From contig QFPW01000002.1 of the NCBI GenBank assembly GCA_003241785.1, positions 372,001 through 436,000 on the forward strand: DNA of 64,000 nt. The letters are read 5' to 3'. The notes beneath the pieces were generated by a model that did no database searches, had not been told where the DNA came from, and saw only the letters and a program-made list of their open reading frames with translations. Made by a program: the position numbers and the translations under genes. This DNA comes from Rhodovulum sulfidophilum. GTDB lineage: Bacteria; Pseudomonadota; Alphaproteobacteria; Rhodobacterales; Rhodobacteraceae. Shown here in pieces: positions 52,999-60,424 of the stretch; position 1 is the first letter of the stretch, and each line of letters begins with the position of its first letter.

Positions 52999-53811
52999 TC
53001 AGTCGAGCCCGAGCTGGCCGCGCAGCGTCGAGAGGTCCTCCGCGAGCGTGTTGATCGCGGCGGCGAGCGTCACGCGGTCGGGCTCGGTCAGCTTGTCGTA
53101 GGTCACGTAGCCGTCGCCCGCCTGGTACTTGTCGAGGATCGCGTCCACGGTCGCGAAATTGTCGTCGACCTGCTTGAGGAAGGCCTGGTCGGTGACGAGC
53201 GGGCGCACCAGCTCGACGATCTTCTGCGACCCGTCGACATTGCCGCGGAAGTCGTAGAGATCGGTGTGGCTGTAGCGGTCCTCCTCGCCGGAGATCTTGG
53301 TCGCCGCGACCTCCTCCATCAGCGCGCCGGCGCCGCCGACCACGACCTCGGGCGGGAAGGTCAGGCTCTCGATCCGGCCCTGGAGCTCCTTCACGTCGGC
53401 GAGCAGCTTGTCGGCGACCGGGCCGAGCCCCTCGGTCGAGTTCTTTTCCCAGAGCCCGTATTCCAGCCGGTGGAAGCCGGGGAAGGCCGGATCGGCCTCG
53501 GCCTTCTCGTAGTCGTCGGCGCGGCTGTCGATCGAGACGTCGAGATCGGAGAAGAGCTCGGCGATCGGCTCCACCGCCTCGTAGCTGATCCGGGTCGGGG
53601 CGAAGAGCGCCTTCGCCTTCTCGACGTCGCCTGCGTTGATCGCGGCGACGAACGCGCTCGTGTCGGCGACGAGCGTGTCGACGCGCTCCGAGACGTAGAT
53701 CTTGTAGTCCGCGATCGGCGCGACGAGGTCGAGCGTCGCGTCGGCGGCCTGGGCCAGGCCCTGCGAGAGCAGGAGCGCCCCGGCCGCGGTGGAGAGGGTG
53801 AGCAAGCGCAT
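52999..53811 (-). CDS. efeM: Second imelysin/EfeM-like protein, M75 domain only
   Basis: A 270-residue exported protein (Sec signal ending near AQA, residue 22). The M75 imelysin domain fills the rest; GFHRLEYGLWEKNSTEG carries the H-x-x-E motif, and EVAATKISGEEDRYSHTDLYDFRGNVDGSQKI the second conserved region. It has no cupredoxin part, unlike the EfeO at 55189. Follows efeB by 55 bp, with AAGGAG upstream of ATG. Confidence 0.9.
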   Translation of the reverse strand: MRLLTLSTAAGALLLSQGLAQAADATLDLVAPIADYKIYVSERVDTLVADTSAFVAAINAGDVEKAKALFAPTRISYEAVEPIAELFSDLDVSIDSRADDYEKAEADPAFPGFHRLEYGLWEKNSTEGLGPVADKLLADVKELQGRIESLTFPPEVVVGGAGALMEEVAATKISGEEDRYSHTDLYDFRGNVDGSQKIVELVRPLVTDQAFLKQVDDNFATVDAILDKYQAGDGYVTYDKLTEPDRVTLAAAINTLAEDLSTLRGQLGLD

Positions 53812-53866
53812 CGGATGACTCCTTCTGTTGGGCCGCCGACGCGTCGCGCGCGCCCGGCGCCGGTCG

Positions 53867-55183
53867 TTATCCCGGCTGGCTGGAGGTCTGGCTGGTCGGG
53901 GAAATCGCGGCGATCAGGGCGCGGCCGAGGTAGTCCTCGCCGCCCCCGAAGCCCGGCGGGGCGAAGAAATAGCCGCCGCCGACGGGCTTGACGTATTCCT
54001 CCAGCGGCTCGCCATCGAGGCGGCGCTGCACGGCGACGAAGCCCTTCTCGAGATCCGCCTGCCAGGCGATGAAGAGGAGCCCCTGGTCGAGCTGGCCGTT
54101 CCTGAGCACGCCGTTCACGTAGTTGAACGGCCGGCGCAGGATCAGGTTCGCGGCGCTTTCGGCGGTGCGCGGATTGGCGAGACGGATATGCGCGGTCGCG
54201 GGGATCACGTCGCCTCCCGGATCGGCGGCGAAGTCGGGCACCATCGCCTCGGTCCCGTCGGGCCGGTCGAGCGGGGCGCCGCTCATCTTGGTCCGGCCGA
54301 AGATCCGCTCCTGCTCGCCGAGCGGGGTGCGGTCCCAGCGTTCGACCAGGTTGCGGATGATCCGGACCGCCTGGTAGCTGCCGCCCAGCGCCCAGCCGGG
54401 CTCGCCGTTTTCGGCGGTGACCCAGACGACGCGGTCCATCAGCGCGGGGTCGGCGCTGTCGGGATTGGCCGAGCCGTCGCGGAAGCCGAGCAGGTTGCGC
54501 GCGCTCTCGGGCGGCGCGTCGGGCGGCGTCACGACGACGGGCACGCTCCCGACCTGCGCCCATTTCAGCACCAGCTGGTCGGGCAGCTTCTTCACGACGT
54601 CGCGCAGCGCGTGGATCACGGTCTCCTGCGTGTTGGCGCAGAACTGGATCGAGAGATCGCCGTGGCAGAGATCGGCGACCAGCGCGTCGTTCGGAAACTT
54701 CGTCATCCGCGTGAGCGCGCGGGGCGCGAGCGGCGCCAGCCAGGGCCGGTCCTCGAACAGCGTGGCGCCGAGGCCGACGGTGATCGTGAGCGCGTCCGGC
54801 GCGATCACCGGGCCGAGGATGCCGCTGTCGGGCGGCGGCAGCTTCGGATCGGCCTCCGGCGTCGGTCCGCCCCGGGTGAGCAGGACGATGCGATCGGTGA
54901 GCCGGCGGAACAGCCGCTCGAGATCGGCGGGGTCCGCCGCGACGACGTGGAAGGCGGCGACCGCCCCGTTGGCCGGGCGCGGCGTGACGATGCCGGCCTG
55001 ATGCGCGCCGAAGGGCGGGACGCTGTCGGTGAACCGCGCCGTGTCGGCGACCGGCGCGTCGGCGACCTGCCCGCGCTCCGGCGTTTCAGGCCCGGCCGCC
55101 CGCGCCAGCGCGGGCGCGGCGACCAGCGCGGCGGCTCCGGTCAGGAGGCCGCGGCGGCTGGGGCGGAAGGCGTCTTCGGACAT
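53867..55183 (-). CDS. efeB: Deferrochelatase/DyP-type peroxidase
   Basis: A 438-residue haem protein with a Tat signal (SRRGLLTGAAALVAAPALARA). GFRDGSANP is the DyP motif with the catalytic Asp; HIRLANPR holds the proximal haem His; residues 300-330 hold conserved Arg. EfeB takes iron from haem or helps oxidise Fe(II) for import. I chose ATG 55183 since GGAGTG lies just before it; an ATG three codons upstream is possible. Confidence 0.94.
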   Translation of the reverse strand: MSEDAFRPSRRGLLTGAAALVAAPALARAAGPETPERGQVADAPVADTARFTDSVPPFGAHQAGIVTPRPANGAVAAFHVVAADPADLERLFRRLTDRIVLLTRGGPTPEADPKLPPPDSGILGPVIAPDALTITVGLGATLFEDRPWLAPLAPRALTRMTKFPNDALVADLCHGDLSIQFCANTQETVIHALRDVVKKLPDQLVLKWAQVGSVPVVVTPPDAPPESARNLLGFRDGSANPDSADPALMDRVVWVTAENGEPGWALGGSYQAVRIIRNLVERWDRTPLGEQERIFGRTKMSGAPLDRPDGTEAMVPDFAADPGGDVIPATAHIRLANPRTAESAANLILRRPFNYVNGVLRNGQLDQGLLFIAWQADLEKGFVAVQRRLDGEPLEEYVKPVGGGYFFAPPGFGGGEDYLGRALIAAISPTSQTSSQPG

Positions 55184-55188
55184 CCGCG

Positions 55189-56364
55189 TCACTCCAGCCC
55201 GATCGCCGCGTTATAGGCCGCGGCCGCCTCGGCCACCGCCGCGAAGGCGGCGGCGATGCGCGCCCGCCCCGCCGCGTCGACCGCGTCGTAGGACGGCCAG
55301 GCGCCCTCGACCTTGAACCCGTCGAGCATTCCCTGGGCGCTCTCCAGCGCGCCCCGCAGCGCCCCGGAGGCGGCGGGATCGGCGGTCGCGACCAGGGGAT
55401 CGACGAGAAGCGCCGATTTCGAGATGCCGGCGAGGTCGGCCGAGAATTCGGCGAGATCCGTCTGGCTGTAGGGCGCCTGCGATCCCGGCGCCTGATCGGC
55501 GACCCGCCGCGCGAGATCGGCGGCGTTCCCCGCGAGATCGGCCGGCGCGACCGCGAGCTTGCCGAGCCGGTCCCTCAGCGCCGCGGCGTCGGCGAGCAGC
55601 TTGTCGGCCACCGGCTCCAGGCCCTCGGTCGAGTTCCGGACCCAGAGCCCGTATTCGATCCGGTGGAACCCGGTGAAGCCCGGATCCTCCTCCCGCTGGG
55701 CGAGGTATTCCGCCTGCGGATCCATGCTGTTCGCGAGATCGGCGATCCGTCCGGAGACCGGCGCCATCTCGCGCCACGGCACCCGCGCCGCGAGCCAGGC
55801 CTCCTTGGCCCCTTCGACGTCGCCGGCCGCGATCTTCTCGGCCAGCGTGGCGGTCGCGACCAGGATCTGGCCCGAGCGCCGGGCGAGATAGACGCGGTAT
55901 TCGGACAGCGGCCCGATGAATTCGCGCGTTTCGGGCGCCTTCTTCGCCGCCTCGGATTCCGCCGTCGCGACCACGGTCAGCGTGCCGCGCGGATTGGAGA
56001 GCAGGCCGCAGGTGATCTCGTAGGTGCCGGGATCGAGCCGCTCGGTCAGCGTCGCGGTGATGCCGGGGGCGATGTTCTCGCGCTCGGCCACCACCATGAC
56101 GCCGTCGAGGATCTCCCATTCCAGCGGCCGGTCGGAGGCGTTGTGGATCAGGAAGCTGCGCCGCCCCGCCGGCACTTCGAGCACCGCCGGCTCGCAGGTC
56201 GCGTCGGTCACCGTGACCGCGACCGCGTCGGCCGCGGGCGGCGCGGCGCCCTTGCGCGCGGCGACCCAGACCGCGGCGACGCCGAGCAGCACCAGCACGG
56301 CCGCGCCGATCAGCATCGCGCGGGTCGCGGCGCGGGAGACGGGTTCACTCGGGGGGTTGGGCAT
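55189..56364 (-). CDS. efeO: EfeO, cupredoxin + imelysin iron-uptake protein
   Basis: A 391-residue periplasmic protein with a membrane anchor (residues 17-37), a cupredoxin-like domain (47-132, with AVLEVPAGRRSFLIHNASDRPLEWEILDG and CGLLSNPRGTLTV) and an M75 domain (140-391) with GFHRIEYGLWVRNSTEG. In the EfeUOB system EfeO binds Fe and hands it to the permease. Its gene ends 6 bp before efeB. Confidence 0.93.
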   Translation of the reverse strand: MPNPPSEPVSRAATRAMLIGAAVLVLLGVAAVWVAARKGAAPPAADAVAVTVTDATCEPAVLEVPAGRRSFLIHNASDRPLEWEILDGVMVVAERENIAPGITATLTERLDPGTYEITCGLLSNPRGTLTVVATAESEAAKKAPETREFIGPLSEYRVYLARRSGQILVATATLAEKIAAGDVEGAKEAWLAARVPWREMAPVSGRIADLANSMDPQAEYLAQREEDPGFTGFHRIEYGLWVRNSTEGLEPVADKLLADAAALRDRLGKLAVAPADLAGNAADLARRVADQAPGSQAPYSQTDLAEFSADLAGISKSALLVDPLVATADPAASGALRGALESAQGMLDGFKVEGAWPSYDAVDAAGRARIAAAFAAVAEAAAAYNAAIGLE

Positions 56365-56370
56365 CGGACC

Positions 56371-57210
56371 TCAGGCCTCGCGACGGGAGGAGCGCGGCGC
56401 CGGCGCGGCGGCGGCCGGGCGCAGGAAGAAGAAGAGCGTGACCCCGAGCACCAGCGCCCAGACGATCACCTCGCCGATCGCCGGCGTGTCGTGGTAGCCG
56501 AACAGCCCGGAAAGCAGCGTGCCCGTCACGGAGGAGAGCGGCAGCGCGTGCGACAGATCCCAGGCCGGCGTCTGGAGATGGTTCCAGATCCCCGCCTCGT
56601 GCAGGTTGCGCAGGACCGAGGCGGCGAGCCCGGCGGCGACGAAGATGATGAAGACGCCGGTCCAGAGGAAGAACCGGCGCAGGTTGAGCCGCAGGCCGCC
56701 CCGGAAGATCCCGTAGCCGACCAGCGCCGCGCAGCCGAGACCGAGCAGCGCGCCGATCGGCGCGGAGGGCCCGGGGCTCTGCTGGAAGATCGCGAGCAGG
56801 AAGAACACCGATTCGAGCCCCTCGCGCGCGACGGCGAAGAAGGTCATCCCGATCAGCGCCCAGGTCGGCCCGCGGCGGTCGGCGAAGGCCGCCTCGAGCT
56901 CGTGCTCCATCTCGGAGCGGATCGAGCGCGCCGCCTTGCGCATCCAGAACACCATCGAGATCAGGATGCAGACCGCGGCGGCGCCGACCGCCGCCTCGAA
57001 AAGCTCCTGCGTCTTCTGCGGGAACTCGGCCCCTATCGCGAGCACGGCGGCGCCGACGAACAGCGAGAGCGCGATGGCGAGCAGGACGCCGATCCAGACC
57101 GTCGGCAGCCAGCCGCTCCGCCCGGTCCGCGCGAGATAGCCCGCGATGATCCCGACGATCAGCGCCGCCTCGATCCCCTCCCGCAGCATGATGAGAAATG
57201 ACGCCAGCAT
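56371..57210 (-). CDS. efeU: EfeU iron permease (FTR1 family)
   Basis: A 279-residue permease with seven transmembrane segments and two REGxE iron-binding motifs: LREGIEAALIVG at the N-terminus and AREGLESVFF in the middle. This is the high-affinity oxidase-dependent iron transporter. I chose ATG 57210 (MLASFLIMLREG) because the first motif must sit at the N-terminus; the longer start adds unrelated sequence. First gene of the efeU-O-B-M unit. No clear Fur or Irr box was recognised upstream. Confidence 0.94.
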   Translation of the reverse strand: MLASFLIMLREGIEAALIVGIIAGYLARTGRSGWLPTVWIGVLLAIALSLFVGAAVLAIGAEFPQKTQELFEAAVGAAAVCILISMVFWMRKAARSIRSEMEHELEAAFADRRGPTWALIGMTFFAVAREGLESVFFLLAIFQQSPGPSAPIGALLGLGCAALVGYGIFRGGLRLNLRRFFLWTGVFIIFVAAGLAASVLRNLHEAGIWNHLQTPAWDLSHALPLSSVTGTLLSGLFGYHDTPAIGEVIVWALVLGVTLFFFLRPAAAAPAPRSSRREA

Positions 57211-57393
57211 CGGCCCGCCCCGCGGTGAGGATATCGAGCCCGGCCCGGCGAGCACCTGACCAAACGACTCGGATATTGGCTTGCTAGCGCCCAGAAGGTG
57301 CGCGCACAAGTCGCAGGCGGATCAAGCAATGGTGATTGACGGGCGCCGCCCGCGGGCACGCCGGAAGCTCGGCCCCGGCGCGCCCGCGACGGG

Positions 57394-59748
57394 TCAGCGC
57401 CCTTTCAGCGCGTCGAGGAGCGCGGCGCCGAACGAGCCGGTGGCGTCGCCCTTCGGCTCGCGCGGCGCGGGGCTTCCCTTGCCGCGCGGCCCCTTCGGGC
57501 CGCCGGGGCCGCCGCGATCCGGGCCGCCCCGGCCCCGGTCCTCGGCGCCGCGCTGACCGGGACGGGGCGCGGCCTCGGCGTCCTTGCGCATCGAGAGCGA
57601 GATCCGCTTGCGCGGGATGTCGACCTCGAGCACGCGCACCTTCACCACGTCGCCGGCCTTCACCACCTCGTGCGGGTCCTTCACGAACCGGTCGGCGAGC
57701 TGGCTCACATGCACGAGCCCGTCCTGATGCACGCCGATGTCGACGAAGGCGCCGAAGGCCGCGACATTGGTCACCGTGCCTTCGAGCCGCATCCCGGGCC
57801 TCAGGTCGGAGATTTCCTCGACCCCCTCGGCGAAGCTCGCGGTGACGAAGCCGGGGCGCGGATCGCGGCCGGGCTTGGCGAGCTCGGCGAGGATGTCGCG
57901 CACGGTGGGAAGGCCGAAGGTCGCGTCGGTGAACTCGGCCGGGTCGACCGCGCGCAGCCGCGCCTCGTCGCCCATCAGGCTCGTGATCTCGCGCCCGCAG
58001 GCCTTCACGATCCGCCGCGCGACGTCATAGGCCTCCGGATGCACCGCCGAGGCGTCGAGCGGCTCGGTCCCGCCCCTTATGCGCAGGAAACCCGCGCATT
58101 GCTCGAAGGCGCGCGGGCCGAGGCGCGCCACCTTAAGCAGATCGCGCCGCCTCGCGAAGGCGCCGTTCGCGTCGCGGTGCGCGACGATCGCCTCCGCGAG
58201 CGACGGTCCGACGCCGGAGACATAGGCGAGCAGCGGCGCCGAGGCGGTGTTGAGATCGACGCCGACCGCGTTCACCGCGTCCTCGACCACCGCGCCGAGC
58301 GAGCGGCCGAGGCGGAACTGGTCGACGTCGTGCTGGTACTGGCCCACGCCGATCGCCTTGGGCTCGATCTTGACGAGCTCGGCCAAGGGGTCCTGCAGCC
58401 GCCGCGCGATCGAGACCGCGCCGCGCAGCGAGACGTCGAGCCCCGGGAGCTCCTTCGACGCCGTCTCGGAAGCGGAATAGACCGAGGCGCCGGCCTCCGA
58501 CACGATCACCTTGGTCGGCTTCGGCGCCGGCAGGTCGCCGAGCAATTCCGCGACCATCCGCTCGGTCTCGCGGCTCGCGGTGCCGTTGCCGATCGCGATC
58601 AGCTCGACGCCATGCGCGCGGATCAGCCGCGCGATCGCGCCCTGCGCGCCGCGCAGGTCGTTCCGCGGCTGGAACGGATAGACGGTGTCCGTCGCGAGCA
58701 CCTTGCCGGTGGCATCGACCACCGCGACCTTCACGCCGGTCCGGATGCCTGGATCGAGCCCCATCGTCGCCCGCGCGCCGGCCGGCGCCGCGAGCAGCAG
58801 GTCCTTGAGGTTGCGCGCGAAGACCCGGATCGCCTCCTCCTGCGCGCGCTCGCGCAGACTCGCCTGCAGGTCGAGCATCATCGAGAGGCCGAGCCGGGTG
58901 CGCCAGGCCCAGCGCGCGACCTCGCCGAGCCAGAGATCGCCCGGCGCGGCGCCGGCCCGGACCCCGAGCGCGCCCGCCACCATCGCCTCGACACGTGGGC
59001 CGCCCGCCTCGGGCTCCGGCCCGATGTCGAGCGTCAGCGCGCCCTCGTTGGCGCCGCGCATCATCGCGAGCGCCCGGTGGCTCGGCACGCCCGCCCAGCG
59101 CTCGGAATGGGCGAAGTAATCGGAGAACTTCGCGCCCTTCTCCTCCTGCCCCGCGACCACCTTCGCGCTCAGGATCGCCTCCGCCTCCAGGAACTCGCGC
59201 AGCCGGCCGATCAGCCCCGCGTCCTCCGACAGCCCCTCGACCAGGATGTCGCGCGCCCCGGCGAGCGCCTCCTTCGTATCGGCGACCTCGGCGGTCACGA
59301 AGCCCTCGGCCAGCGTCGCGGGCGGGGTCGCGCGGTCGGCGAGGATCGCCTCGGCGAGCGGCGCGAGGCCCTTCTCGCGCGCGATCATCGCCTTGGTGCG
59401 CCGCTTCGGCTTGTAGGGGAGATAGAGATCCTCGAGCACCGCCTTGGTGTCGGCGCCGGCGATCCGGCCCTCGAGTTCCGGGGTCAGCTTCCCCTGCTCG
59501 GTGATCGAGGCGAGGATCGTCGCCCGGCGCTGCTCGAGCTCGCGCAGATAGGCGAGCCGGTCGGCGAGCAGGCGCAGCTGGGTATCGTCGAGCCCGCCGG
59601 TCGCCTCCTTGCGATAGCGCGCGACGAAGGGCACCGTCGCGCCGCCGTCGAGCAGCTCGACCGCCGCCTTCACCTGTTCCGGTCGCGCGGCGATCTCGCC
59701 GGCGATGGTCCGGGCGATCCGGGGCTCGGTTTCCGCCGGGGCCGTCAT
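57394..59748 (-). CDS. tex: Tex-family RNA-binding protein
   Basis: A 784-residue protein with the complete Tex layout: N-terminal helical part, YRKEATGGLDDTQL, DLYLPYKPKRRTKA (conserved in all Tex), a YqgF-like domain with LGLDPGIRTGVKVAVVD, helix-hairpin-helix region (LNTASAPLLAYVSGVGPSLAEAIV), and an S1 domain near the end (GMRLEGTVTNVAAFGAFVDIGVHQDGLVHVSQL). The C-terminus is disordered and rich in Arg/Gly/Pro. Binds RNA and affects transcription; stand-alone. Confidence 0.96.
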   Translation of the reverse strand: MTAPAETEPRIARTIAGEIAARPEQVKAAVELLDGGATVPFVARYRKEATGGLDDTQLRLLADRLAYLRELEQRRATILASITEQGKLTPELEGRIAGADTKAVLEDLYLPYKPKRRTKAMIAREKGLAPLAEAILADRATPPATLAEGFVTAEVADTKEALAGARDILVEGLSEDAGLIGRLREFLEAEAILSAKVVAGQEEKGAKFSDYFAHSERWAGVPSHRALAMMRGANEGALTLDIGPEPEAGGPRVEAMVAGALGVRAGAAPGDLWLGEVARWAWRTRLGLSMMLDLQASLRERAQEEAIRVFARNLKDLLLAAPAGARATMGLDPGIRTGVKVAVVDATGKVLATDTVYPFQPRNDLRGAQGAIARLIRAHGVELIAIGNGTASRETERMVAELLGDLPAPKPTKVIVSEAGASVYSASETASKELPGLDVSLRGAVSIARRLQDPLAELVKIEPKAIGVGQYQHDVDQFRLGRSLGAVVEDAVNAVGVDLNTASAPLLAYVSGVGPSLAEAIVAHRDANGAFARRRDLLKVARLGPRAFEQCAGFLRIRGGTEPLDASAVHPEAYDVARRIVKACGREITSLMGDEARLRAVDPAEFTDATFGLPTVRDILAELAKPGRDPRPGFVTASFAEGVEEISDLRPGMRLEGTVTNVAAFGAFVDIGVHQDGLVHVSQLADRFVKDPHEVVKAGDVVKVRVLEVDIPRKRISLSMRKDAEAAPRPGQRGAEDRGRGGPDRGGPGGPKGPRGKGSPAPREPKGDATGSFGAALLDALKGR

Positions 59749-59870
59749 CGGGAAGCCCGCGAAATCAAGGCTTTGGCTTCGGATCGGGTCATGGCGTTGG
59801 CCTCGCGGTCGTCTCAGGGGGCGGCCACTCTAGACCCACGGCGCGGCGGGAAGTCAAGGCGGCGGGGGGA

Positions 59871-59927
59871 TGGCGGACCGAGGTCCGCCCTACGCGACCG
59901 GACCGTAGGGCGGACCTCGGTCCGCCA
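59871..59927. repeat. REP/BIME-like palindromic repeat, family A copy 3
   Basis: TGGCGGACCGAGGTCCGCC left arm, spacer with CTACG and CGTAGG, GGCGGACCTCGGTCCGCCA right arm. The most symmetric copy: the whole 57 bp is close to one large palindrome. Between tex and cueR. Confidence 0.9.
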
Positions 59928-59941
59928 TCCCCCCGCCCGGC

Positions 59942-60343
59942 TCAGCCCGCGGCCGCGCCCTCGCCCGCCAGCCGGTCGAGGATCGGGCAGTCCGGCCGGT
60001 CGTCGCCGTGGCAGCGGCCCGCCAGCCCGCGCAGGGTCGCGCGCATCGCCTCGAGCTCGGCGATCTTGCGGTCGATGCTCTCGATATGATGCTCGGTCAG
60101 CGCCTTCACATCGGCGCTCGCCCGCGCGCCGTCCTCGCGCAGCGCGAGCAGCGCGCGGCAATCCTCGATCGTGAAGCCGAGCGAACGGGCGCGGCCGATG
60201 AAGCTCAGCCGGTTCATCTCGCCCGGGCCGAACCGGCGATAGCCGTTCGCGCCGCGCATCGGGCGCACCAGTCCGATCTCCTCGTAATAGCGGATCGTCT
60301 TGGTCGGCAGCCCGCTCAGCTCCGCCACTTCGCCGATGTTCAT
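59942..60343 (-). CDS. cueR: Copper-responsive MerR regulator (CueR)
   Basis: A 133-residue MerR-family activator. MNIGEVAELSGLPTKTIRYYEEIGLVRP is the MerR HTH start, GRARSLGFTIEDCRALLAL the dimer helix start, and the metal loop CHGDDRPDC (C111 and C119, C-x7-C) matches Cu(I)/Ag(I) sensors of the CueR type. It is divergent from copA, with a promoter of the expected shape between them. Confidence 0.95.
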   Translation of the reverse strand: MNIGEVAELSGLPTKTIRYYEEIGLVRPMRGANGYRRFGPGEMNRLSFIGRARSLGFTIEDCRALLALREDGARASADVKALTEHHIESIDRKIAELEAMRATLRGLAGRCHGDDRPDCPILDRLAGEGAAAG

Positions 60344-60360
60344 GAGTTCGATCTCCCGCC

Positions 60361-60391
60361 TTGACCTTCCAGCGACTGGAAGGAGCATATG
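60361..60391 (+). promoter_or_regulatory. CueR-type copA promoter/operator
   Basis: TTGACC (60361-60366), 19 bp, CATATG (60386-60391). The extra-long 19-bp spacer holds the dyad CCTTCCAG-CGA-CTGGAAGG (60365-60383), the standard CueR site. MerR-type proteins twist this spacer to start transcription when Cu(I) binds. Leader to copA about 25 bp. Confidence 0.9.
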
Positions 60392-60424
60392 GGGTGCGCG
60401 ACAGGAATTTGAAGGAGGATCGTC

